Made by a program: the position numbers and the translations under genes | In this document: one piece after another, positions 9,630-19,394 of the stretch | Numbering within the stretch: position 1 is the first letter of the stretch | Layout: every line of letters starts with the position of its first letter | The notes under the pieces: model-generated | Told to the model about the DNA's origin: nothing | Seen by the model: only the letters and a program-made list of their open reading frames with translations | Database searches by the model: none | Assembly: GCF_000988165.1 (NCBI RefSeq) | Contig: NW_020169296.1 | Span: 124,001 to 188,000 of the forward strand | DNA length: 64,000 bases | Source of the DNA: Vairimorpha ceranae | Taxonomy: Eukaryota > Microsporidia > Nosematidae | Direction of reading: 5' to 3'

Positions 9630-10271
9630 TTATTTACCTTCTAAAAATTTATAGAGAGTGTTATAATTGTGTATCGTTAAGTAATAAAAAAAATTAATTT
9701 CTTTCATTTTCTTTAAATGTAAAAGATATCCTTTAGACAAATTCCCACAGCATTCACAGTCATAAACTTCTTCTGCAACATCAAGCTGGTCATTTTGTAT
9801 TTTTAACATTAATCCATTATCAGTCATCTCATTTATAAAATTTGTACTAATCAGGCTTGTATCTCTTGTATCAAGATCTTTTATATTTTTTATGTCTTTA
9901 ACAATTATCTTTTCTCCATTTTTACTAATAACAGTATTTTGAACATCAAAATCCTGGTAGAAATCGGGATCTAATATTTTTAATATCTTTTCATATTCTT
10001 CCTTACCAATTTTTTTATCTCCTCTTTTACTGTTAATTATTCTTAACTTACCATTTTTAAAATTTTTATTGGTTTTAAACATTAAATAAATTTTAATATG
10101 ATTAGGAATATTACAAAAATCTCTTAAACTAATTTCTTTTTTATAAAATATAGAATCTTCAAATACAAAATCATCAATGTACAATATTCTATCTCTATTT
10201 AAAGATATTATATTATCTATTCCAGTACATATATTAGGTATCATACCGAACTTAGTAGAAATGAGATACAT
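9630..10271 (-). CDS. Reduced TGT-family (QTRT2-like) protein
   Basis: 213 aa against about 400 for QTRT2. The C-terminus YDCECCGNLSKGYLLHLKKM followed by IHN fits the tRNA-guanine transglycosylase zinc site C-x-C-x2-C-x25-H with C172, C175 and H201, but the first cysteine is Tyr170. The N-terminal 110 residues align by eye with the N-terminal part of the non-catalytic queuine transferase subunit QTRT2 (GDKKIGKEEYEKILKILDPDFYQ compares with its AxxYxxLIxALxPDWFQ region). Most of the TIM barrel between them is missing. Start: TTTACCCC directly at ATG. It overlaps nothing and ends 7 bp from the Nudix stop. Confidence 0.65.
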   Translation of the reverse strand: MYLISTKFGMIPNICTGIDNIISLNRDRILYIDDFVFEDSIFYKKEISLRDFCNIPNHIKIYLMFKTNKNFKNGKLRIINSKRGDKKIGKEEYEKILKILDPDFYQDFDVQNTVISKNGEKIIVKDIKNIKDLDTRDTSLISTNFINEMTDNGLMLKIQNDQLDVAEEVYDCECCGNLSKGYLLHLKKMKEINFFYYLTIHNYNTLYKFLEGK

Positions 10272-10304
10272 GGGGTAAACTAATTTACAAAAATAATTTA
10301 TTTT

Positions 10305-10886
10305 TTACAAATCAATCGGTTCAAAAAGTATTTTCTCAGGAGCTTTGTAAGTTTTACTTGATTTAAATTTAAATAGATCATTAAACATATCTAAATTATA
10401 CTTCTTACCAATTCTTTCTTTATTCTTATTTTTTACTTCAAAGCCGTGTAATTTATGCTTGGTGCTTCCCATTTCCTCTTTACTAAGAAGATCCTTCTGT
10501 GGCCTGAAATCGTGCAAGTACATGCATTCGTTATTTTGACACGGAACGCTTTTTAAAAAAAACGAACAGTATTTTGTAGTCCCGTATGTGCATTTTAATA
10601 CCTTGCCTTCCAATAAACTTTCATCCACTTCTTGAATACACAGCTTAGCCTCTTCTTCAGTATTAAAGGTTATATAAGCACTAGCGGTAGATTCTACAAT
10701 ACTAGCTCTCTTATTTATTACAATCTTTTTTATAAGACCAAACTGCCCAAAAAATTCTTTTCTAGACAAAATAGTCTCATCAGCATACTTTTGCGGAATA
10801 CAAATGATGTACACAAGTGTTTTCTGAATAATTCTTATGTTATTAAAATCATTAGAATTTTCATAGTGCATAAAGAGGTTACCCAT
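10305..10886 (-). CDS. NOT4-like RRM / C3H1 protein lacking the RING
   Basis: 193 aa. IIQKTLVYIICIPQKYAD, FFGQFGLIKKIVINKRAS and GTTKYCSFFLKSVPC closely follow the RRM of CNOT4/Not4. A C-x8-C-x4-C-x3-H zinc finger ends in CMYLHD. Not4 normally begins with a C4C4 RING that ubiquitinates ribosome-associated targets in the CCR4-NOT complex; here only about 15 residues precede the RRM. Start at 10886 is fixed by TACCCCAAATGGGT; an upstream frame extension has no ATG. The basic tail after residue 140 is unlike yeast Not4. Confidence 0.8.
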   Translation of the reverse strand: MGNLFMHYENSNDFNNIRIIQKTLVYIICIPQKYADETILSRKEFFGQFGLIKKIVINKRASIVESTASAYITFNTEEEAKLCIQEVDESLLEGKVLKCTYGTTKYCSFFLKSVPCQNNECMYLHDFRPQKDLLSKEEMGSTKHKLHGFEVKNKNKERIGKKYNLDMFNDLFKFKSSKTYKAPEKILFEPIDL

Positions 10887-11064
10887 TTGGGGTAGCAAAA
10901 TCTAAAAATAAAAAATGATCAGTGTAACACGAAATAGATCAAAATATGACGATAAACTGAAGGTAACAGTTTTAGTAACAAACTTAGAAATAATACTTGG
11001 TGTTTGAATTTAGGTATTGATATGTTTTACTATGATTTTTTTGATGTTTGAATCTATCAAAATA

Positions 11065-11530
11065 CTAGCTTACGTTGTTCTTTTTTGCCTTTTTGAAACA
11101 GGATGTAAACAAATTTTTACCTGTACAAAAATTTATAATAATAATTATTTATACTAATTTTATTGAATTAATTTTGAAGTGCCAATGCAACAATACATGC
11201 GTGTAAAATTAATTGACTCTATTTAAACTTTAAACAAAGATTAATTAGTTTTAAGCATAACACTTGGTTAAAAAAATGTGTTATATGTTGTCTCCTAAAA
11301 AGTTGCTTATCAAAAATATGGTTTATTTATAATGTAAATATATATTTGAACCTGTCAAATATCTTAAGCCGAGCAAAACATTGATATTTAACATGTGTCT
11401 TGCGTTCCAACAGCATAAATTACTAAGGTATAAAATATAGCACTTAAAATATAAAAAAATTAATTCAATATTCTTAAAAAGAAGGGTTAAAAAATAAATA
11501 TTCATATATAAACTTTTATTGTATCATCAA
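11065..11530. repeat. Dispersed repeat family 1, copy a (decayed)
   Basis: It opens with CTAGCTTACG and TTGAAACAGGATGTAAA and closes with AAAAAGAAGGGTTAAAAAATAA, matching the ends of better copies at 19.4 and 48.4 kb. The middle is diverged. No other feature is seen in the 10887-11568 gap. Confidence 0.4.
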
Positions 11531-11568
11531 CATACAATAAAAGTAGTAAGGATATAAAAACTTTATTA

Positions 11569-12258
11569 TTAAAAATAATTCTCAGAATTTATGTGCCTGA
11601 TACCACAAGACGTCTCTAGTACCCAAATATCAACATTATCACTATTTAATGCACCAGGTTCTGGAAAGGCATTTTTTATAGATTTTATTCCTAAATCTAC
11701 TAATTGTTCTACATTCAATTCTTCAAATGTTTCACAAGTATCTTCCAAAATCGTTCTACAAGACTGAGACCTATTTCCTATACTCATTCCACAAACTTCC
11801 TTTGCAGATCCTTTAGGATCAAATAAAACAAGACTTATTCCATCATAGTCAGTAAGTAATAATCCCTGTACACCGTAAAGTCTTTTACCATTAACCAATG
11901 TCCTAAAACAAGCATCAAGACACAAATCATCAAATACATGTATAGGATGTATATTTCTACCTTTTCTAATATTCTCATACACAGTATTATTCTTAAGATA
12001 TTTAACTATTTTAGTACCATCATTTGTAATTCCACTGAATGAAAATAAGGACTTATCATCAATTTGAAATATTTTCTTTTGTTGTTTAGCAAATTTAGAC
12101 CTTTTTTCATTATGTGTAACAAATACGCCCACTTTACTATTTTTTAAAGCTACTACAGTAGATCCTAATTGTACAGTATTATTAATATACTCTAATTGTT
12201 TTATTTTACCTTCTGGATTGTAAATAATATAATTTGTGTAATCAGTCTGTGATTCCAT
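11569..12258 (-). CDS. PRE5: 20S proteasome subunit alpha6 (PRE5/PSMA1)
   Basis: 229 aa. IIYNPEGKIKQLEYINN is the alpha-subunit N-terminal signature and CGMSIGNRSQSCRTILED matches the alpha6 stretch (MSIGARSQSARTYLE). It forms part of the outer ring of the 20S core. The frame stays open 46 codons further upstream, but the TTTTTTACCCTTTAATG context fixes 12258 and restores family length. The acidic C-terminal tail of human PSMA1 is missing. Confidence 0.87.
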   Translation of the reverse strand: MESQTDYTNYIIYNPEGKIKQLEYINNTVQLGSTVVALKNSKVGVFVTHNEKRSKFAKQQKKIFQIDDKSLFSFSGITNDGTKIVKYLKNNTVYENIRKGRNIHPIHVFDDLCLDACFRTLVNGKRLYGVQGLLLTDYDGISLVLFDPKGSAKEVCGMSIGNRSQSCRTILEDTCETFEELNVEQLVDLGIKSIKNAFPEPGALNSDNVDIWVLETSCGIRHINSENYF

Positions 12259-12488
12259 TAAAGGGTAAAAAATATTATGCATAAACAATACATGATTGTG
12301 TGTTAATGTACACAATAAAAAAATTATTTCTTTTTGAAATCTAAATTGTAATTTAGATTTACAAGAATAAAAAGTATATTGAACTTTGTTATGCACATTT
12401 ACCTTTTCTTTTTAAAATGTTTATAATTTCTTAAAGAAAATCTTTGTACACTTTATGTATTTTTACAGCAATATTTTTTAGACCCCCT

Positions 12489-12854
12489 ATGATTAATCAT
12501 ATTCTAGAAATAATAAAAAATGAAGACACTTTTAATTTATTTTCTAATTCTGTGTCTCCTAGTATTTACGATATTAATAAACTTAAAATTAAAACACTTC
12601 CAAACATTAAGAATTTTTTACTTACATTTTTTAAGAATGTAAAAAATAATTATCCACTAGATTCGTTGTACTGGAATGAGGCCACGAAATTTGAACAATT
12701 TATTTTTAGACTTTTTAAAGAAATTGAAGATGTAAAGCAGGAAAGTAATGGAGATGATAACATTATAGAGATGTACGTAGAGAGTATAATGGGATTTACA
12801 GAAGACATTGATGTACATAAAATCAATGAGCAGATTTCTTACATTATTTCTTAA
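12489..12854 (+). CDS. Small protein of unknown function
   Basis: 121 aa from the ATG at 12489, which is preceded by GACCCCCT; the open frame begins 15 codons earlier but lacks the signal there. The composition is mixed helical (LPNIKNFLLTFFKNV, EQFIFRLFKEIEDV) with no membrane segment and no motif I recognise. It is divergent from proteasome alpha6. The CCC start supports it as a real gene. Confidence 0.65.
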   Translation: MINHILEIIKNEDTFNLFSNSVSPSIYDINKLKIKTLPNIKNFLLTFFKNVKNNYPLDSLYWNEATKFEQFIFRLFKEIEDVKQESNGDDNIIEMYVESIMGFTEDIDVHKINEQISYIIS

Positions 12855-13151
12855 TTAAATAATATTTTAATTTAAGAACTATATATTTATGTACACAAAT
12901 AACATAAAAATTTTTATTTAAATTAAAAAAAGTCAAACAAATCCAAAAAAAAATATCAGATATTTTTCAAGTTTGTACATTAACAAATTTATTCTATAGA
13001 AAATTAATTAATAACTTTAAATAAATTTTTTCTACTTATTTTTTTCAGATAAAATGATATATTACTTTTTAAAATAAAGATGTTATTATTTCATGTTTAA
13101 ATAATTCCCTAACATTTTAAATTAAAAAAAAATACATTTTATAATGGACAT

Positions 13152-13730
13152 TTAATTAAAAATAGATTGAATTTTAAGTAATGCTTTACTTGCTATTTCG
13201 TCTAGTTCATCCATCTCTGAGTTATCAGTAAACTCATTATATCTCCTAGGTAAAAATGTAACACTGTGACTTCTAGGATTATTGATTAATGGTACTTGAT
13301 TAATGTAATTGTTCATTTCTTTAATTTTGTAAAAACTTTTATTGTACTGTTCAATTGTACTAAACATACTATTTCTTTTATCTTTTTGCACTCTTCTTTG
13401 TATCGTGCTATTCCAATAATTTTTAATAGCATTGTCTGTTCGACCAGGTAAATGTTTAGCAATCTCGGACCATCGATTTCCATATTTTTTGTGTAATTCA
13501 ACAATCTTTAAATCTTCTTCATCAGAAAATGGCTTTTTACATATTTTCGGATTTAAATGGTTGTGCCACCGTTCACGGCATTGTTTACCTAACCTTGTCT
13601 CCATTTTTTTAGAAATAAACGACCAGTTCTTTGGTGAATACTTATTTATTAAATTCAATAGCTTTTGATCTTCTTCTTTGGTCCATGGGCCTTTAATAAT
13701 TTTACTTTCATTAGCTGAAGATCCTAACAT
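13152..13730 (-). CDS. R2R3-MYB transcription factor
   Basis: 192 aa. Two MYB repeats fill residues 13-115: [10 protein letters not shown] with WSFISKKM and CRERWHNHL (R2), then [38 protein letters not shown] (R3). The three regularly spaced aromatic residues of each repeat are present. It should bind DNA in the nucleus; family knowledge suggests an AACNG core. The C-terminal 70 residues are polar. Start context TATCCCCTTATG. It is followed and preceded by AT-rich gaps. Confidence 0.93.
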   Translation of the reverse strand: MLGSSANESKIIKGPWTKEEDQKLLNLINKYSPKNWSFISKKMETRLGKQCRERWHNHLNPKICKKPFSDEEDLKIVELHKKYGNRWSEIAKHLPGRTDNAIKNYWNSTIQRRVQKDKRNSMFSTIEQYNKSFYKIKEMNNYINQVPLINNPRSHSVTFLPRRYNEFTDNSEMDELDEIASKALLKIQSIFN

Positions 13731-14428
13731 AAGGGGATAATTGTTTGTCTTTTAAAGATATATGACATAAATGAAAACTAGTAAGAAATATACAAGAATA
13801 TAAACAAACAAACAAAGCACCCGATAATCTGTAAAACCTTAAAAATATTTAAAAACAATTTAAATTTATATAAACACTATTTTGAAATATAAAATTGTTA
13901 AAAATATTTCTGAGTCATTTTACAAGTCTAAGCTTAAGTGGATAATACAATTTATGCAATAAAAAATTAATTAACGACTTAAAGAAAATAAAGCAATAAC
14001 TTAAAATTTAATGTTTCGGTTTTTTAATTAATAACAGTTATGTAAATATATTTGTTAATGAATTAAATAATGTATTTCTGCCTTTAATAGATAGTTGACA
14101 TTTTATCTTTTTAATTTAAAATTCCTCTTTAACTTTTATTTATTTCTTACTATTAAGCTTTCAATAACTTAATATTGCTAATTAATTGAATTGAAATCTT
14201 TTAAATTAATTTAAGATTTGTAAATTTTCAACTGCATAATTAATAAATTCTTGCAAGGTTGACTCTGTACAAATAATCATAAAATTAAAGATTACACAAA
14301 ATATTGAAAATTGATCAATTAAAGCATGAAATAAAAAATGTATTAGTTTGATAAAAAAACAATTATAAACCAACAAAATATAATATTGATTTTTAAATTA
14401 AAAAAGTAAAGATCAAATCACTAAAAAA
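13731..14428. other. Intergenic, nothing recognised
   Basis: Roughly 700 bp, very AT-rich, between the MYB start and the stop of the TBC gene. No start signal, RNA or repeat was found. Confidence 0.5.
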
Positions 14429-15409
14429 TTAATTTAATTTTTTTTTATAATTTAGATAATTAAACTTTTTTGCATATTTAACGCTATTAAAAATAATTTC
14501 ATCTATATCCATCTCAAATGTATCTATTTTACCCATAAACTCAACTAGCTGTTCATCTTTTAATTTAAAAATAAAATTACTAAAGAACTTTAGAATGGAA
14601 GCAGCAATAAATAAAAATATTGAAAAATCTAAATATAAAAATAAATCCCAGAACCTTAAAACATATTTTATATTAAATCTAGTGAAAAGAGTTAGGTACC
14701 AGCCAATAGCATAAATACTTAAATCTACACCATTATCATCTAAATGTGTTAAAACATCAGGTATTATTAATTTAAATAGTTCTATTTGTAATAATTGGAT
14801 TTTATTACATTTACTTAGTGATTTATCAAAAAGTGTTTCTAATTTATTTTTTTGTACAATGTTGACTAGCAGTTCGAATGCTTCTTCTTCAGGAAAGTAC
14901 ATTAAAATTATACCTGCAATATTAGACATCCCCTGACAGTAGCCAATTGATGGCATAAAATTAGCAAATGCAGTTAAAATATTAAATAATTCTGATTGTC
15001 CCCGACCATACTTTTTAGTAAACAGATAGTGCGTTCTAAATGTGCGTTGAATGTCTACGTGTATTTGGTGCGCGTATTCGTTTTCCTGTGATTTAAGTGT
15101 TTTGTAGTTATATAAAAAATCTTTATGTACAAAAATCTTCCATATTGTATTTTTCAAGGTTAATGGTATTCCGAGACGAACCAATCTTAAAATTTTTATA
15201 CTTTTCAAGTATTTTTTGTAATTATCTTCATATTGTTCAATTTTCTCATACCATTGATTTTTAAGAGAATGTTCTGATACACTAGAATTTACAAATTTAT
15301 CAGTAATAAATCCATATTCGTCAATACATAATATTTTATTTTTACAATATGATATCTGTGTATCTTCTTTCCCATTATATTTTACAAAGATATTATTCGT
15401 GTTTTTCAT
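14429..15409 (-). CDS. TBC-domain Rab GTPase-activating protein
   Basis: 326 aa. RLVRLGIPLTLKNTIWKIF opens the TBC domain. The arginine finger is in HVDIQRTF (R122) and the glutamine finger in YCQGMS (Q159), so both catalytic residues are present. The later helices (YAIGWYLTLFTR, LRFWDLFL) are also typical. It should accelerate GTP hydrolysis on a Rab in vesicle traffic (Gyp-like). Residues 1-70 are a divergent leader. No CCC run is seen before the ATG, which lies in AAAAATAAATG. Confidence 0.9.
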   Translation of the reverse strand: MKNTNNIFVKYNGKEDTQISYCKNKILCIDEYGFITDKFVNSSVSEHSLKNQWYEKIEQYEDNYKKYLKSIKILRLVRLGIPLTLKNTIWKIFVHKDFLYNYKTLKSQENEYAHQIHVDIQRTFRTHYLFTKKYGRGQSELFNILTAFANFMPSIGYCQGMSNIAGIILMYFPEEEAFELLVNIVQKNKLETLFDKSLSKCNKIQLLQIELFKLIIPDVLTHLDDNGVDLSIYAIGWYLTLFTRFNIKYVLRFWDLFLYLDFSIFLFIAASILKFFSNFIFKLKDEQLVEFMGKIDTFEMDIDEIIFNSVKYAKKFNYLNYKKKLN

Positions 15410-15507
15410 TTATTTTTAATAAAAAATTAGTATAAAATGTAAAGAAGGTAAATTTCTTGAAACTTGTTTTAGATCGCTTACAAAAATAAACACATTAAAA
15501 ATAAATA

Positions 15508-16092
15508 ATGAAGCATAAGAAATCTATAAAGAAGTTTCTTAAATCTTTTTTTATCTTAATACAGGCAATTGTTTTTATGTATTCGATTTCTCTAAAAATT
15601 ATTTCATTCACTGTGTATTTAAAAGCTAGAGATATTTTACAAATGTCATTAGGAGTGTTCTTACTATTATTTGGAATATCCTCAACCTCCGCTTTGTCAT
15701 CTATATTAGGATTTCATATATTAAATACTAAAAAGAAACTAAAATTAACATTTTGGATATTAATTACTATGTTTTTAATTAATTTTCAAGTTATATTGGC
15801 TATAAAAAGTTCGTTACTACCAGAAAAGAGTCTTTTTTGGGGAGATAATATCTGGGAAGGGATGAATGAATATCAGAAAAATTTTGTACAAGAAAGATTT
15901 AAATGTTGTGGATTTCGTGATACGAGCGATAGAAATGCTACAGTGTGCAATTTTAAAGACAAAAGTTGTTTTAAAGTTTTATATAACTTGTCTTTAAGTT
16001 TACGAATGTTCATCGAGAGAAGTGTTGTATTCATGTTGTTTATTGAATCAATGGGAGTATGTATTGTTTCATTAATTAAATATAGAAGATAA
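15508..16092 (+). CDS. Tetraspanin-like four-pass membrane protein
   Basis: 194 aa. Hydrophobic segments near residues 11-33, 43-66, 79-99 and 167-188. The loop between segments 3 and 4 contains ERFKCCGFRD and two later cysteines (VCNF, SCFK), the tetraspanin CCG plus two-Cys pattern, with a Trp about 20 residues before. Tetraspanins organise membrane domains. The extracellular loop is short (about 65 residues). It is divergent from the TBC gene across about 100 bp and lacks a CCC start. The CCG motif can occur by chance, so the assignment is moderate. Confidence 0.6.
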   Translation: MKHKKSIKKFLKSFFILIQAIVFMYSISLKIISFTVYLKARDILQMSLGVFLLLFGISSTSALSSILGFHILNTKKKLKLTFWILITMFLINFQVILAIKSSLLPEKSLFWGDNIWEGMNEYQKNFVQERFKCCGFRDTSDRNATVCNFKDKSCFKVLYNLSLSLRMFIERSVVFMLFIESMGVCIVSLIKYRR

Positions 16093-16280
16093 ATTAATTA
16101 AATAAAAAATTTAAGAATCATGAAATTAAGTTTTGAAAAAATTCAAATTTTATTAAAAAATATACTTTTTAATTAATAAAAATAGTTAAATAGATTTTTA
16201 TGCATAAAAAAATAAAACTATTAAAATGCTTTTTTGATGAAAAATTATAAATAAATTTCATATAATGATTTATTATAGGC

Positions 16281-17453
16281 TTAAATGTCCCATAAAAGGG
16301 ACATTCCTGCATATTCCTTGTATAAATCATAAGAAGAGCTCTCATCTTTTATTTTGACATTCTCTTTACTAGAAGTAGTTTTTTTTGTTTCTTTTTTGTT
16401 CTTTTTAATATTCTGTGTTTTGTCTTCTGTAACATTATTTGTATTACACTCGTCATCTGGTGGATCATCTAGCATGTCTTCAGGTAAATATGGACCACAG
16501 AATCCTCGTATACAACTTTCGTCGAAATACGTTGCTTCATCTTCCAATTCTTTATAAAACTGTTCAAGTTCCTTTTTGTTATTTTCTTTCATTAAAATTT
16601 CTGGGAGTATTGTCGCACGCTTTCTTCTAATTCTCTTCTCTCTAAGGGCTTTAAATCCAGGAGGAAATTTCCTTCGTCTTTTATCAATTGCCTTCGCATT
16701 TTGTTTCTGTTTCTCTATCAATTCCTCCAAACTCATAGGAGGTAATGTAGAGTACCCACATGATTTATATATTAATTTTGCAATTGAGGATAGTTTAGTA
16801 GTTGTAAATAATGTAAATCGAAATTTTCTACCTTCAAATTCTACACATATTTCTCCTATAACAGACTCATCACAATCTTTAGTAATCAATTTAACATCTT
16901 CCGGATTGAAAACAGGTGGTTTAACTTGTTTTAAACTAGAATTATCATTATTCATAAAATCTTCCATTGTATTGGTTGTCTCTACGTTATCAGTTGCAGT
17001 ATTTATACCATCTTCCTTATTGGCAATAGATTTTTCTTCATCAGATAATTTTTTTTCGCTTGTCTTTGCGTCATCGGTTGGGATATTTACACCATCTTCA
17101 TCATTGTTAATAGATTTTTCTTCATTTGGTAATTTTTTTTCACTTGTTTCTACGGTATCATTTAAAGTATTTACACAACCTTTGTTATCGTTCATAGACT
17201 TTTCTTCATCAATTAATCTTTGCGTTTCTAGAATTTCATCATTTGTTTTCCTGTTATTATTCATACAGAACCAAGAGCCTAAATAGCTTAATACTCTATT
17301 AATCTTTCCTTTTTTATTTTTTTCTTTCTCCACTATTTCCTTTTGTTTGTTTAATAAACATTCATCATGAATGATCTTTGATTTTGATATATCATTAATT
17401 TTTTGCGAGTGATTATTTTCTTTATTTCTCGAAAAACATCCAAATGCAAACAT
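16281..17453 (-). CDS. Acidic protein with 28-residue tandem repeats
   Basis: 390 aa, not recognised. Residues 83-165 hold three 28-residue repeats beginning EEKSMND, EEKSINND and EEKSIANKED and ending near TSEKKL. Residues 200-235 (VIGEICVEFEGRKFRFTLFT) look folded, and a very basic run follows (KRRRKFPPGF, REKRIRRKRA). A second acidic and Lys-rich tail precedes the hydrophobic C-terminus MSLLWDI. The start at 17453 is set by TTACCCCCCTAATG; upstream codons are hydrophobic and unsupported. Charged low-complexity composition suggests a scaffold or secreted protein, but no signal peptide is seen. Confidence 0.8.
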   Translation of the reverse strand: MFAFGCFSRNKENNHSQKINDISKSKIIHDECLLNKQKEIVEKEKNKKGKINRVLSYLGSWFCMNNNRKTNDEILETQRLIDEEKSMNDNKGCVNTLNDTVETSEKKLPNEEKSINNDEDGVNIPTDDAKTSEKKLSDEEKSIANKEDGINTATDNVETTNTMEDFMNNDNSSLKQVKPPVFNPEDVKLITKDCDESVIGEICVEFEGRKFRFTLFTTTKLSSIAKLIYKSCGYSTLPPMSLEELIEKQKQNAKAIDKRRRKFPPGFKALREKRIRRKRATILPEILMKENNKKELEQFYKELEDEATYFDESCIRGFCGPYLPEDMLDDPPDDECNTNNVTEDKTQNIKKNKKETKKTTSSKENVKIKDESSSYDLYKEYAGMSLLWDI

Positions 17454-18584
17454 TAGGGGGGTAAACAAACAATTATTAAATAATAAAATATGTAAACAAA
17501 ACAAAAAAAATGATGTTGATTAATTAAAGTTTATAACCATTTTCAGGTAATTTTTATTTTTGTGTTTTTTTACACTTGTAAACAAACAAATCGACAATAT
17601 ATTTTACATTTATAAAAAATTCAGGCTCATTAATTAACATGTAATATTATGCGAAATAAATTAAATATCACAACAGCTTTGATTAAACTCCAAGTTTACT
17701 TTAAAAAATGTATAAAAGCAAATTTATTAATTTTTAGTCAATTATTCACAAACTTGTCATATTAATACATTTTTTCAAAAATACTTTTTTATTAATTTAA
17801 ATTTTTTTGTGAAAAACTAAACAATTTAACCAAAAAATTTAAGCCTATTAATAAAAAAATATTTAAGTTGCTTATTAGCATAAATATTGGTTGCAATATC
17901 CACATTTAACTTTTTCCTTTCATTGTTTAATACCCCTGTTATATTAAACTTTACAGTACTTTTTTTAATAATTTTCGTTTTCAATAATGTAACTGCATGC
18001 CATCACTTTAAGTATTTTTTTCTATAAGTAAACTTTTATAATAGCTTTTCCTGATTTTAGCTATATTTGTAAATACATTGATAACTTTTTGGATCAAGTC
18101 ACCACACGAGGAATACTTAATTTTAATCTGTACATTACCTCTCCTTGCATATTATATTTGTTTAATTATATTTTCACATTTGTGTAATGAAACAGTTTTA
18201 CATTTTAATTTATAAAACATTAAATTGACGCGCTGTCTTTATAAATGTATTTTCTTAAAGACAATTTTTTGTAAAAAAATTCTCTTACAAAATTTTTAGT
18301 CTTGTTTTCAAAAAATACGTAAACCATGCATTTTAAAAAAAAATTTTTAAAACTGTTCTAAAATAAATCTTCTAATATTAATGCAAAGTATATTGTTAAA
18401 AATACTGTGCTAAAATTTGTCAATCTTATTTAAAATAGCCTTTTTAAATCAACAATAACATGTTTTTTTAGTTAACTCTTTTAACTAATTAATTTGTCTA
18501 TATAAATTATTTCAATGCATAAATTTTGTTTTAAAATTTTAAAACATTTGTAAATAAATTTATTTTTTTAAATAAACAAATACA
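17454..18584. other. Intergenic desert, nothing recognised
   Basis: About 1.1 kb between two divergent genes, AT-rich with long A and T runs. No CCC-ATG start, tRNA or obvious tandem repeat. Confidence 0.5.
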
Positions 18585-19391
18585 ATGATGCTAAAAAGAA
18601 AAAACAGAAGATTTAGCATTATGGCATGCGGATACAAAGGTTCAGGGAAATCTTCATTTTTCAATACACTTTTCAATAATATAATCGTGCCAGTTCAAAA
18701 CAGTACAGACATAAATCTCTATATGTTGAATGTTGATTGTGAAGGAGTTACGCAGAAAATAAGTCTTATTGATACACCAGGATTTGGTTCAGAAATATGT
18801 GACACAGATTTACAAAATAACATTGTAAATTTCATAAAAGTACAATTTGATAATTTTATTGATGAAGAATCTAAAATAAGAAGAAATCCATCCTATGAAG
18901 ATCCTAGAATTCATTGTATGTTATATTTTATACCTTCAACTTGTAAAGGCTTAAAAGAAAATGATATACAATTTCTAAAAAGAGTACATCATCTTGTAAA
19001 TGTAATACCAGTAATAAGTAAAGCAGATGGACTTATTGAAGCAGAAAAGACAAAATTAAAATGCCTTATTAATGAACAATTACAAAATAATGAAATTAAA
19101 GTTTTTGATTTTGAGCATTCTGACTACTACGAGAAAATCGATTCACAAGAAAGCATAAACAAATACATGCCATTTACTATTATATCGAGTGATATGGCTG
19201 ATGGTGTAACAAGAGAAAGAAGATTTAGTTGGGGAACGGTAGAGGTAGATAATGCAGAACATTGTGATTTTGCTATATTAAAAGAAATATTGTTAGGAAC
19301 ACATCTTAATATTTTGATTGACTACACAGGTAGTGAATTATATGAAACATACAGGGCTGGAGTTTTAGAAAATAAAATATCTGCACAATAA
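18585..19391 (+). CDS. Septin with intact GTP site
   Basis: 268 aa. P-loop GYKGSGKS at 16-23, G3 DTPGFG at 63-68, G4 SKAD at 145-148, and the septin unique element (WGTVEVDNAEHCDFAILKEI, then LIDYTGSELYETYR). Septins polymerise into filaments at the cell cortex and division site. It ends right after the G domain, with no C-terminal coiled coil, like a CDC10-type short septin. The ATG follows AAATACA without a CCC signal. A second, altered septin lies at 41 kb. Confidence 0.92.
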   Translation: MMLKRKNRRFSIMACGYKGSGKSSFFNTLFNNIIVPVQNSTDINLYMLNVDCEGVTQKISLIDTPGFGSEICDTDLQNNIVNFIKVQFDNFIDEESKIRRNPSYEDPRIHCMLYFIPSTCKGLKENDIQFLKRVHHLVNVIPVISKADGLIEAEKTKLKCLINEQLQNNEIKVFDFEHSDYYEKIDSQESINKYMPFTIISSDMADGVTRERRFSWGTVEVDNAEHCDFAILKEILLGTHLNILIDYTGSELYETYRAGVLENKISAQ

Positions 19392-19394
19392 AAA

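Noticed and set aside
11323..11505. 60-codon minus-strand frame
   Set aside because: It lies inside decayed repeat family 1 copy a and has no start signal.
16576..17286. 236-codon plus-strand frame opposite the 28-residue-repeat gene
   Set aside because: It mirrors the acidic repeat gene (GAA/GAT read backwards gives Ser/Phe), has no start signal and overlaps fully.
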